From contig NC_030859.1 of NCBI RefSeq assembly GCF_000208745.1, forward strand, positions 5,204,250-5,268,249: a stretch of DNA of 64,000 nt, in the 5' to 3' direction. Position numbers and translations under genes: made by a program. Source of the DNA: Theobroma cacao (lineage: Eukaryota > Streptophyta > Magnoliopsida > Malvales > Malvaceae). This document shows positions 22,901 to 33,716 of the stretch, piece after piece; position 1 is the stretch's first letter, and each line of letters opens with the position of its first letter. Under the pieces are notes generated by a model that did not search any database, had not been told where the DNA came from, and saw only the letters and a program-made list of their open reading frames with translations.

Positions 22901-25705
22901 TTTGAGGTAGGGGTTGCTAGTGCCTTTGGGAATGTGCTCCTTCTTTTGGTGCCTTTTCGGAGATATTAGAGTTGCCAAGCAATCATTGTGACTAGTGGGG
23001 GTTGGATGCAATATTAGGCTCAAGGTGGCCATTGGGATTGAATTAGTTACCAACTTTTCTAGAATTGCAACAAGGATTCATCAGCATTCCTATGTTAGAG
23101 AACCTTTATAGTTCTGATAGACATAAGGTTGATATGGTATGGTGGACTGGTGGTGAACTCAGAGGCCTGATGATTGTATCAGTTAAGTAGTTGAAATTGT
23201 ACAGTCTCAACAGTTCTTCCTTTTTGTCTTCATTGTGTTATTTTGTAGCTTTCCTCCCCTGAGGGGTAACAATATGGATTCCGTACTGGAATATCAACAA
23301 AGCTCAAAAAAGTTTTCTGTTATCCCTTAACTATGAAAATAAGAGTGAAGCAAGTGGAGTTCATAGAGGCTCAACCAATGATGCTTGTGGTGGATGTCTT
23401 GCACATCCATGATATGCACTAGTTTCTTTATCTTTCTTTCCTTTTTTTTTAATGGGGGGTTTATGAGTACAATATTCTTTAAGAGGACAAGGCACTTGTA
23501 GATATATGCAGGAGCCTTGTCCTGGTGAGACAACCATGGTTTTGCTCATATGACATCATGTTGACAGTTATGGCTTAAAGAATGTGAAAGATCTGATATG
23601 TTACCTTCTGTTTGTTTGTTCCTTTCTAATGAAAAGATCATCTTGTTGATTACTGGAGTATGTGGGAAAGTATGTGTTAAACCTTTTCCTATAAGCCTAG
23701 AGCATGCATCGCAGTGGTTGTATTGGATTACACATTTGGCACTGACGGATGTGGGTCTTGCTAAATTTTCTGATATAGATGGAGATTAGTATGAATTAAC
23801 AACAATGCCTAAGGTTATGATGTGAGTATTTTCCAGCAGGGTTTTTTCTGCAGTGTTGATATTATTTTCAAATTATAGGCTGCATTATCTGCAGTAACAA
23901 GCTCATGGTGTATAAGAATATAAAAAGTTTTGCATCTTGTGCTGGCTAACATAACCCTATAATTTCCTTGTGTTTCGTTAGTAATAAGTTTTCCGGGCTG
24001 GCTTTGCTTTAAAGCTTTTGGCTGATTTTGCTTTCTGGTGAAGTGACATAAGTTTGGAACACAAGGAGTATTTGCATCCTGGTGTTATAAACAATACCAA
24101 GTTCATATCATAAGCATTCAGCTCTAAAACTTAAGAGTCTCTGACTATTCTTAACTCAGAAGGGAAATTGAGTCCGCTTACTCCAACTCTTCAAAACTAT
24201 TTGGAGGCAAGGAAGTCTAGGCTTTTTAATTCATTCTTAAGCAAATTGTCTTGTTAACCTTCGAGTAAACTTACAAGCCCACGAAAAGAATGCAGCCAGA
24301 TCGGTAGTTTGGTCCCAAATAGCCCGTAAATTTCAAGTGTCAGATGTGGTAATATTGGCATGTTTTGACTTTTAGAAAGAGGCATGTGCAGGGATTTTTC
24401 ATTTTAGCTATGATGCTGCTGTCTTTTTCTTGTGTTGTCCCTTAGAGAAGGCAGATTGAACGACTCCCTAGATTAAACAGTGTACTGAAATCCCTATAGA
24501 GTAAATGCATGATGCTATGAAGCATGTTGATGAAGAATGGTGGGATTGTGGTTGTTAAACTGAATTGTTTGTGTTCTGCATCTCGTCATGTATCATGTGG
24601 CACTTTTATATCTTGTCTTTTGTTTTCTATCTCATAGTAAATGGTAAATAGTCCTTGCTCATGAATTTAGTTTTATTTTAATATTTATTTTATGGAATTG
24701 ACTGGACTTATTTCAAGTATACTTCTTATTCAGTTTTGAAACTGGACATAACAAATAGTATTTGATTCTTAATTCTGCTATGATGATCACTGGATGTGTT
24801 TTAGTGTATCCTAGTAGTGAAGTATGTGCAACGTTTTATATGTCATCCAATATATTAAGATGAGTTTTATATGGAATGAAATGTAAAATTCAACCATAAT
24901 GGTGCAATGACTATTGATAGCTAGACACCCAATTTTTTTAGTTGTGTGGTCATCTATACCTAATGTTTTATGCTTCCTTCATTTTACCTTTCTCTTTCCT
25001 CTTTCTATACAAGTTGGATAATACAGTTACATTAACCTAAAGTCATGTGCCTCTTTGTATTCTTAAGCCTCGATTGAAGAATTGCTTCTGAAGCTTTTAT
25101 AATGGCAGGACATTCAATATGCTGATGAGGATACTCCGCCGAATGATGAAGTTCCGAGAGAGTCTCTGAATGAGAGAACAGATGACTGTCCTCCGTTGCC
25201 TCCGTGCAAGATTGAGAGATCAGATGATTGCCCACCACTATGTGTGCTTAATAGAGAAGCACCCTTACCTCTACTCCAGTATAAGAGAAGGCGGCATAAT
25301 GATTCAGGTCCTAACCATGCAAATGTTTCTGAGAATTCAACTAGAACAACTCAGGACCGTTGCTCGTCTACAACGACAACAGCAGCGACAGCCACAACAT
25401 CACCATCATCAGCGACTACAACGGCAATTTCTGCGCTCTTGGAATTTTCTTTGATGGAATCAATAGAACCTAAAGAGAATCCTCATGTTCCTCCTCCAAC
25501 ATATGATACTGCTAATCTAGATTCTGTGGTGCCTCCTGGCTGCATGAAACTTATCAACGAATTGCAGAATGAGATCCACAAGATATCTGTTGAGAGGGAG
25601 ACATTGAAGCTTGAAATGATGAGTGCCCAGGCTATGATTAATATTCTGCAGTCAAGAATAGATTCTCTTAGCAAAGAAAACGAGGATTTAAAGAGGAGCA
25701 ACTGA
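19982..25705 (+). CDS. NAC052: NAC-domain transcription factor, NAC050/NAC052 type
   Basis: Nuclear transcription factor. Arabidopsis NAC050 and NAC052 recruit the histone demethylase JMJ14 and repress flowering genes. Exons: 19982-20207, 20841-21118, 21683-21901 (or from 21686) and 25109-25705, giving about 439 residues. The NAC domain starts at [20 protein letters not shown] (about residue 29) and continues through [41 protein letters not shown] and [20 protein letters not shown]. The C-terminal half carries the subgroup signature [18 protein letters not shown], a Thr/Ser-rich stretch, [12 protein letters not shown] and a terminal coiled coil ([20 protein letters not shown] region) as in NAC050/052. 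Intron 3 is 3.2 kb and holds a MITE. The exon 3 acceptor is a NAGNAG tandem. Exons are intact. Confidence 0.93.
21902..22337. other. NAC intron 3, part before the MITE
   Basis: Intronic AT-rich DNA following the donor at 21902. I see no coding or structured feature. The left target-site copy of the MITE (ATAATTCT) ends at 22337. Confidence 0.5.
22338..22647. mobile_element. hAT-type MITE in NAC intron 3
   Basis: The 310-bp element begins TAGAGGTGGCAAA and ends TTTGCCACCCCTA, imperfect terminal inverted repeats of the TAGGGGTGGCAA type common in plant hAT elements. It is flanked by 8-bp direct copies, ATAATTCT (22330-22337) and ATAATTTT (22648-22655), matching at 7 of 8 positions as expected for hAT. 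Internally it repeats short gacctgaac and acccaaacc strings. It has no transposase, so it is non-autonomous. Confidence 0.85.
22656..25108. other. NAC intron 3, part after the MITE
   Basis: About 2.45 kb of intron DNA of moderate AT content ending at the acceptor before 25109. No ORF with family motifs and no clear transposon ends were found. Its length relative to typical NAC introns suggests old insertions, but none can be named. Confidence 0.45.
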
Positions 25706-26314
25706 GATGTGTAGCATGAGGAGCCAGCTACTCTCGTGAGTCCCCATATTTATGTATGAATTATTGTACACCATGGTCATTGTAAAAGTTGGACGACATT
25801 ACCATTTGGTTTGTTGTTGAACAATGTTGTAGCTTTCCTGTTTAGTTAAAAGCCGTAGTTGATGATACATTTTGATCAGTGTTTCTCAAATAAATAGAGA
25901 AAGCTCATGTCATTTTTATAAGCTAAAAATTTCATGATTATGATTTACTTTCTCACAAGTAAGAACCCAAACAAATTTGTAATAGCATGGACATGTAACA
26001 TTAATTATGCTGCCAAAAGCTCTATTTTGTGATATTTTTGTTGATTTTAGATTGCATATATATAGATTGTTAATTTTGCTATTTTTTATAAGAAAAAAAG
26101 GGAAATAAATTCACAATTAATTAAAAACCAAGAAATCAATAGAATTCACAATGAATTCTAACATAACTATCTACTATTTAAATTAAAATACAAGTTTTTA
26201 CATTTTTTTCTTTTTTTATTTTATAAAATTTTACATTTTTAATTGTTAATTCTTTAAAAATTTTATTTACCTTTATACCCTTACATACCTTCTACATTTT
26301 ACTTAAATAATATA

Positions 26315-26891
26315 TCTATAGTATATATAAAAGTAGGATGTTTCAATTTTTTTCAATTGAGCCTTCAATTAAATGACAAGTGTCATTCAATTAGAACTTT
26401 TTTTTATTTTTTTGACCTTTCATTTTCTATTGAATTAATTATTTTTACACTTTATGTCAAAAATAAGTTGTTTTTGACATTTGAAGGGTTTTTTTAATTT
26501 TTTTTACTATTATTTAATATATATAAAAGTAGGATATTTCAATTTCTTTCAATTTTTTTCAATTGAGCCTTCAATTAAATGACAAGTGTCATTCAATTAG
26601 AACTCTTTTTTATTTTTTTTACCTTTCATTTTCTATTAAATTAATTTTTTATACACCTTATGTCAAAAATAAATTATTATATATATATATATATATATAT
26701 CTCTATAATATATACAAAAGTAGAATGTTTCAATTTCTTTCAATTTTTTTCAATTGAGCCTTCAATTAAATGACAAGTGTCATTCAATTAGAACTCTTTT
26801 TTATTTTTTTTACCTTTCATTTTCTATTGAATTAATTTTTTATACACCTTATGTCAAAAATAAATTATTATATATATATATATATATATAT
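26315..26891. repeat. Three tandem copies of the Helitron 5'-end segment
   Basis: Near-identical segments of about 186-205 bp start at about 26315, 26517 and 26700. Each carries aaagtagratrtttcaat, cattcaattagaac and cttatgtcaaaaata. Copies 2 and 3 end in (TA)n runs, and the third runs into the assembly gap. Repeats of this kind probably defeated assembly. Confidence 0.85.
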
Positions 26892-27471
26892 NNNNNNNNN
26901 NNNNNNNNNNNNNNNNNNNNNNNNNNNNNNNNNNNNNNNNNNNNNNNNNNNNNNNNNNNNNNNNNNNNNNNNNNNNNNNNNNNNNNNNNNNNNNNNNNNN
27001 NNNNNNNNNNNNNNNNNNNNNNNNNNNNNNNNNNNNNNNNNNNNNNNNNNNNNNNNNNNNNNNNNNNNNNNNNNNNNNNNNNNNNNNNNNNNNNNNNNNN
27101 NNNNNNNNNNNNNNNNNNNNNNNNNNNNNNNNNNNNNNNNNNNNNNNNNNNNNNNNNNNNNNNNNNNNNNNNNNNNNNNNNNNNNNNNNNNNNNNNNNNN
27201 NNNNNNNNNNNNNNNNNNNNNNNNNNNNNNNNNNNNNNNNNNNNNNNNNNNNNNNNNNNNNNNNNNNNNNNNNNNNNNNNNNNNNNNNNNNNNNNNNNNN
27301 NNNNNNNNNNNNNNNNNNNNNNNNNNNNNNNNNNNNNNNNNNNNNNNNNNNNNNNNNNNNNNNNNNNNNNNNNNNNNNNNNNNNNNNNNNNNNNNNNNNN
27401 NNNNNNNNNNNNNNNNNNNNNNNNNNNNNNNNNNNNNNNNNNNNNNNNNNNNNNNNNNNNNNNNNNNNNNN
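26892..27471. other. Assembly gap (580 N)
   Basis: A run of undetermined bases inside the Helitron, bounded on the left by a (TA)n tract and on the right by the start of the 644-bp repeat unit. Any open frame spanning it is an artefact. Confidence 1.
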
Positions 27472-28760
27472 CCTTATATCAAAACTACATTGCTTTGGAC
27501 ATTTGAAGGTTTTTTTTTTCTTTTTTACTTTTATTTATTTTAGTAAAAAATATTTGAAAACAATAATTTCTAACTTTTAATGCTTATAAGATAGATTCAT
27601 TTAATATTTATCAATTACAATTTAATATTATTTTTCGTCTATATTCTCTTATTTTGTATCAACTTGAATCTATAGTATATAGACATCTTTTTTGTACATG
27701 AATGTTTAAATTCAAATAAACATCCATCCAATTCATTGAACAAAATAAAAAAAGTAAAAAAGGTCTACTCATTTTTTAATATACATAGCACACAGTCATC
27801 ATTGAATAAATAAATTAATTGAATTTGATAACTTTTAGCTATTCATTTTATATATAAAAAACATATAATACTAGCAATTACTAACTATTTTATATTGATA
27901 GGATATTTACATTATAATGTTATCTTATATTCTACAACTGTTTATTTTAATCTATTAATAGTATAGATTATATACTTTCTCATTTCTTAATAGTTTATTA
28001 TATATCTAATAATCTTTGATAGGATTATCATCTTTTTTTGATAAATTCTGTTTTAAATATGATAACTAATTGGGTCAATTGGTTATCATTCTCAATTAAA
28101 TTAATTTTTTTTACACCTTATGTCAAAGTTACGTTGTTTTTTTACATTTGAAGGGTTTTTTTATTTTTATTTATTTTAGTAAAAAAATACTTAAAAGCAA
28201 TAATTTTTAATTTTTAATATTTAGAATATAGATTCATTTAATATTTATCAATTGTAATTTAATATTATTTTTTGTTTATATCCTCTTATTCTACATGAAC
28301 CTGAATCCATAGTATTTAGAAATCTCTTTTATATATGAATGTTTAAATTTCAATAAATATTCATCCAATTCATTGAACAAAATAAAAAAGTCAAGAAGGT
28401 TTATTCATTTCTTAATATACATAGCACATAGTCATCATTGAACAAATAAATCAATTAAATTTGACAATCTTTAGCCATTCAGTTTATATATAAAAGATAT
28501 ATTATTATAAATTAGTAAATATTTTATATTAATAAGATCTTTATTTATATGGTTGTCTTATATTGTACAATTGTTTATCTTAATTTGCCAATAGCACATG
28601 TTATATACTCTCTCATTTCTTAATATTCTATTGTTTTATAATCATATATGCAGGTGCAAGTTTTCAGTAATTGAAACCAGAGCAAATAATTATTTTTAAT
28701 TAATACCAGTTTATTTTTTCTTTTATCAGTAAAAATTGGTAATTCATGCAGTTGACTAAT
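27472..28760. repeat. Tandem 644-bp repeat inside the Helitron
   Basis: Unit 1 starts at 27472 and unit 2 at 28116, both opening with ccttatrtcaaa. They share ordered strings such as tagattcatttaatatttat, ccaattcattgaacaaaata and catagcacayagtcatcatt. Divergence is visible but alignment is continuous until about 28630 in the second copy. Confidence 0.85.
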
Positions 28761-29156
28761 ATAATATTGCTTTATCTACAAACTCTTTTAAAGGTACAAA
28801 ATTGAAATCAACTCTAACATAATCAATATTTTCTATGATCTTTTTCGTAGCATAGCTACGGGCACCATCCTAGTTATAAACAATAATAAGACATCGTGAT
28901 TTTTTGTTAATACAATTTGAATTAATTTGAAAAATCAAATACTTTAATTTTATAATCTCTTTTAAAATTAACACTATTTAAGCACAGATTAGAGAGGGCT
29001 AAAGTCAAGTAACTTGTCAAGTATCGGCAAAACCAAGAGATGGCTTGTGGTGGTAATCGTTATTCTTCAATTTTTAATTTTTTATTATTATAATGACTTT
29101 TATAATTATCTGTTAATCATTTCTCTTATTAAAAATCAAGTTCACTTACTACTTAC

Positions 29157-29161
29157 AGCTC
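29157..29161. repeat. Target-site duplication AGCTC, left copy
   Basis: AGCTC directly precedes the first base of the left LTR. An identical AGCTC follows the right LTR at 46802-46806. A 5-bp duplication is the normal footprint of Gypsy-type integration. Confidence 0.92.
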
Positions 29162-32006
29162 TGTCATAACGTGTGGGGTCTGAGAACCCGACCGCTAGAT
29201 GTAGAATAATTTGGGAGTCGCCACCAATCTTTTTCTTTTAGGTGTGATTGGCCACCTTATTTTGTCATACTCAACGAACTCCTAAATTAATTTTAAGTCC
29301 GTCGAAAGAACGATAAACTGGTCTACATATCCTTTAGATTTGGGTTCGAGAGTACGGTTACTCACGGGGAAGGATTAGTGCCCCCGTGACGCCCGTTTCA
29401 CAAACGGTACCATTTAATCATATATTATCCTAACCCATTAATTTTATTCTTATGTTTCCTTAATTGTTATTTATTTATTTCATCTTTTATTAGAATATTT
29501 TATTTCATTTTTACGGGTTTAACATGCACATGATGCAATTGTGAAATGCATGGCATAAAATCGAGATAATGTCAAACGAAAATCTTTTATTGAGTGTACT
29601 TTCCAAATTCGCCCATCATACTGGTGGGATCCGAAAGTATTCTCTCACTTAGGGAAATACCTTAGCAACTCACCTTCGCAAGTTTACTTGGTAGATCCCA
29701 TAATCGGGATAGTCGTTTGTGAGTAAAAAAACAGTGTTTTCATGAATGCAAATCCTAATACGAGTAAAAGCCTTTTATTAAAGATATTTCTCCGGACCCT
29801 CCCATCGTACTGGTGGAGTTCAGAGGTATCTTTTCACTTAGGGAGTTTACCGATGAAACTCGCCTTCGCAAGCTTTCTCGAAAAGTCTCATCATCGGGAT
29901 TTAGACCCGTATACAGAATATATCTATATGCCATGACATTTAACAATGCGACCATGATACGTGATGCACTCGTAGGTTCTATGTTCATTTCCTATTTCCC
30001 ACGAAATTCACTACTTCTTTGTGTGTGTTTATTATAAACAAATAAATTACGTTTATTGATTGTTTTTGTATAACCATTTCTATGTCGATATATATTTAAC
30101 TATATAGATACTTATTTATTATACGAAACTCAAAAATTAAATTTTTAGACCAAGTATTATTATTTTTTATTATCCGTAATTTGTTATTTTTTGAATATGT
30201 ATTTTCCACTTTTGTATTATGATTAATGAATTTATTGTTATTACTAATTTCCTATTTATTTTGTTTTGTATATTTTGATTAATTGGTGATTGAATATATA
30301 GTTTTTTATTTTATTCAAAATTAGGAACATTGGAATTCTAAATTAAGGCCCTTCCATCGTACTGGTGGAGTCTTAATCGAAACCCCTAACCTAGGGAAGT
30401 TTACTCGAAATTGCAATTTCTCGCGCTCTAAATGGACATCCCATCATCGGTACTAAACTTAAATGATTACTTTATCTATATTAAATAACTAATTATTTTA
30501 TCTTATTTTTTAATTATCTATTTGCTTTATTCATTTATCTATTTTTATTATTTTTTGTTTTCTATTTTTTTTATTTATCTAGATCTATTACTATAAACGT
30601 ATTTCATTTAGTAATTTATTTTGTTTGTTTTACATATATATATTTCACTTACCGAAACTTACATATTTAATAAATATTCTCCTAGGTTTAAGTGCTTTTT
30701 ATAACTAAACATTTTTTTATATATGTTTTAATGTATTTTTTACTTTATTATTTCTATGTTCTTCTATTTGTATTAATTTTCTAAGTTTAAACTATCATCT
30801 AAAAAATTTAAAATGTTATACTAAAATAATTTAGAACAAATAAAATGGACCAACCTAAGTCATAACAGATCTACAAAAATAAAGCCTTTACTTGACTTGG
30901 GCTTAAGCAGTGACCCAAGAAGACCAGTCCAAGGAAGGAGCGCCCCAAGCCCGCTTTGTTGGCCCATTAGGTTCCCTTCCAAACGTACCGTTTTGGTGCA
31001 TAAGTCTCCCTCAAAAGACGTCGTTTAGGCTTTAAGCCTTAGTATATATACCATTTTTTTCTCTATTCTCTTATTTTCCTCTCTTATTTTCTCTCTCTAA
31101 CCGACCAAATGCTCTCATTTCTCTATAAAACTGACCCTTTCGCTGACCAGATCTACACCGTCGTCAGATCTGGTGCCCGACACTGCTTTCACCTTTTTTT
31201 TTCTCTTCCTCTCTCCCTTAAGCCGGCGGCCTCCCTCTCTCTAGCTACCCACCGGTCTCTCCTTCTCCCGTTGCCTAAATCAGAATTTTCTTTCTCCCTC
31301 TCTTTTCTTTCGTCGACCACCCGAAATAGCTCTCCTTTCATCGGTTGGCTAGAGCAAAAAACTCCAAACTTAAACACCCCACCGGCGGCACAATACCCCA
31401 TTCGAATCTCTCTAAAAACAAGCTACCAATCCTTCAACCTAACCCCCTCCCTTTTCACTCATTGTATTTTTTTATTTTTTTATTTTGGTTGTGGATTGTG
31501 GTTTTAAATCTTTTGTTATTGTGGCTAGGGTAGTCTGCTAGTAGAAAACTAGGGTATTTTGGATTTGCAAGTTTAGGTTGTTTGAAGAAAAAATGAGATT
31601 TTTTGTTGATGGATCTAGTTTTTTTGTTTTTGCAGGATTGGTGTTTTTTTGGATCTGGCTTTTTCTCGTTTTTCAAAATCTGCCCCTTCCACCTTTTAAA
31701 AACTGGATTGTCCAAAAATTTGGACAATCTAGAGGCAAAATCATGCTCTTCTAAGCATGATTTCACAATGCTCTAGCAAACAAGAGGGGTTGGTAGCTGG
31801 AGGTGACCACTCCTCACCAAATCCCGCTGCTTTTCAAGGGCATTCATGCCCTGTAATGATGGACTGGGGAAGGGGCTGAGCACATGCTCAGTCCCTTCTT
31901 GTTCACCCATTTTTTATTATTTTTTTAATTTATTTCTTACTTTTATTATTATTTTTATTAATTTTCATTATTATTTATTTTTATTTTTTTGAAATAAGTG
32001 TCTACA
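29162..32006 (-). repeat. Left LTR (3' LTR in element sense), 2845 bp
   Basis: Begins TGTCATAACG and ends GTGTCTACA on the plus strand, aligning along its whole length with 44010-46801. It holds three related modules (from about 29605, 29795 and 30345), a TATA-like box with CT-rich leader on the plus strand (31043-31050) and two hairpins (31703-31732 and 31738-31763). Compared with the right LTR it keeps two segments that the other has lost (29895-29923 and 31750-31774). Confidence 0.95.
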
Positions 32007-32084
32007 GTTGCCATTCTTTGTACATTCTTGAGAATCAATAATAGTGCAAAGACGTAGACACCGTGTTCAATTCATCTTGGGGCA

Positions 32085-32770
32085 AGTTTGAATTCTTGCA
32101 ATTTGATCTAGGCTTGACCTATCTCAAAACAAGTTTGATTAAAAACATGAAGTCTCTAGGCTTGACCTGGGTTCGTAAAAGAATGAAGTTTCTAAGTTTG
32201 ATTTAAGCACGACCCTTCTCAAAATAGGTTCGAAAAACGAATATTTCTAGACTTGATATAGGCTCGACCTATCTCAAAATAGGTTCGACTTAAATATTGA
32301 AATTTCTAGGCTTGATCTAGGCTCGACCTATCTCACAATAAGTTTAACCTAAAAAATTAGAACTCACAGACTTTGACCTGGGCTCGACCTATCTCACAAT
32401 AGGTTCTATTTAAAAATTAAAATTTCTAGACTTGATCTAGGCTCGACCTATCTCAAAACAGGTTCGACTTAAAATTAAAATTCCTAAACTTTGACCTAGG
32501 CTCAACCTATCTCGCAATAGGTTCGATTTAAAAATTGAAATTCCTAGACTTGATCTAGGCTTGACCTATCTCAAAACAAGTTCGACTTAAAAAATTTAAT
32601 TTCCTGGACTTGACCTAGGCTCAACCTATCTCAAACAAGTTCGATTTAAAAATTGAGATTCCTAGACTTAATCTAGGCTCGACTTATCCCAAAACAAGTT
32701 CGATTAAAATTAAAATTTCTAGGCTTGATCTAAGCTCGACCTATTTTCAAATAGGTTCGATTTAATTCAC
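32085..32770. repeat. Minisatellite in the retrotransposon 3' UTR, period about 61 bp
   Basis: About eleven units centred on ctaggctcgacctatctca and a ggttcga box. From about 32380 the units alternate between a GACCT...GATTT form and a GATCT...GACTT form, giving a dimer of about 122 bp. It lies between the pol stop and the 3' LTR in element sense. Tandem repeats here are a known habit of Tat-lineage elements. Confidence 0.9.
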
Positions 32771-33716
32771 AAATGCCAACTTAATTGGATTAACTTCACA
32801 ATGAAAAACTCAAATCCTTTTATCAAAGTTTTACGACCTCACCACTTTAGGTCAGGTGGGTTCCTACTTTCAAAGCTTGGGGCATGAATTAATTTTGATT
32901 CTTGTTTTGAAAATGACCGTGTGTATGGCTAGGCATGTATGCATGATTGAAATGATGGAATGTTTTCATGTTTATGATTCATTAAGGTTCCAAGACCCTT
33001 CTCTTGCTTCATCTGATTTTTCGTTGCAGCTGTCAATGACCTTCGTCTTATGCCTTTCTTCATTGGCTGACATTCTTGATTTTCCTTAGGAGTGCCCCTT
33101 TTTTTTTGACATTCGACCCTTTTTTTTTTTGCTTAAGTTTAAAGCTCTGCCATTCCTTTTTCTCATCATCAAGTCTTTTGTTGAACAATGAAGGTAATTT
33201 CTTGCTTAGTTAGTTCATTTTCTTACCAGTCATCATTCATTTCCATGACAATCATCATGTTGGATTATGTATTAGTGGAAAGAAGGGCTTGAAATATAAA
33301 AGTGAAGGAGGATTTCATATATATATATAAGTGTAAAAAGGATCAAATGGAGGGAAATTTACAAAGCAATGATTAGATCATTCAAACAATGAACACTTAG
33401 ACCATTTAGAGAAACCAATCTGATTTTCGACTTTAAGAATTGTCCTTGATTGATGCCTTGAGCAATCTGTAGGTTGCAAACTTTATAACTCTTTCTGTTT
33501 TGCGAAATTGTGGAGCTTCATTCATAATGCATTTTCACTTCAATCTGGTACTCTTCTTGGACTAACAATTTCATTCCAAATTCCTACCTTTTGGCCTCAA
33601 GCTGCCCTTTTCAGGTTTTCAGCATGAGCCTTCTCCTTTGGGTATGAGTTACCCTTTTTCGGGTTTTCAACACAGACCCCCTTCCTTTTTATTTATATTT
33701 TTTTATTTTATTTTTT
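32771..33716. other. Retrotransposon 3' UTR outside the minisatellite
   Basis: Non-coding sequence between the end of pol and the repeat array in element sense. It contains T-runs near 33100-33130 and 33690-33720. A 77-residue plus-strand frame at 32856-33089 has no motif and is rejected. Confidence 0.6.

Larger units (their letters stand above)
26315..28874 (+). mobile_element. Non-autonomous Helitron
   Basis: The left end begins TC (TCTATAGTATATATAAAAG) after an A at 26314. The right end is CTAGT at 28870-28874, followed by T at 28875, so the insertion is A^T as Helitrons require. A hairpin with arms CGTAGC (28846-28851) and GCTACG (28855-28860) and a 3-nt loop sits 9 nt before CTAGT. No Rep or helicase ORF is visible outside the gap. 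Internal sequence is repetitive: three near-copies of the 5' end, and two copies of a 644-bp unit. Confidence 0.8.

Noticed and set aside
22832..23053. Minus-strand frame of 73 codons in NAC intron 3
   Set aside because: No family motif, no splice context, and composition like the surrounding intron.
26754..27543. Long plus-strand open frames of 230-250 codons
   Set aside because: They run through the 580-bp block of undetermined bases; the real residues on each side are low-complexity Helitron sequence.
29345..29365. GGTTCGAGA string resembling a tRNA B box in the LTR
   Set aside because: No matching A box or cloverleaf nearby; it belongs to a stretch that I recall as conserved in Ogre-type LTRs.
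29755..30037. Overlapping frames on both strands in the left LTR, and a similar one at 44591-44860
   Set aside because: They fall on the repeated LTR module; the 29-bp indel between LTRs changes the frame, so no protein is maintained.
31109..31507. 132-codon plus-strand frame in the left LTR
   Set aside because: The equivalent start in the right LTR hits a stop within about 14 codons and the rest is out of frame, so it is not conserved between LTRs.
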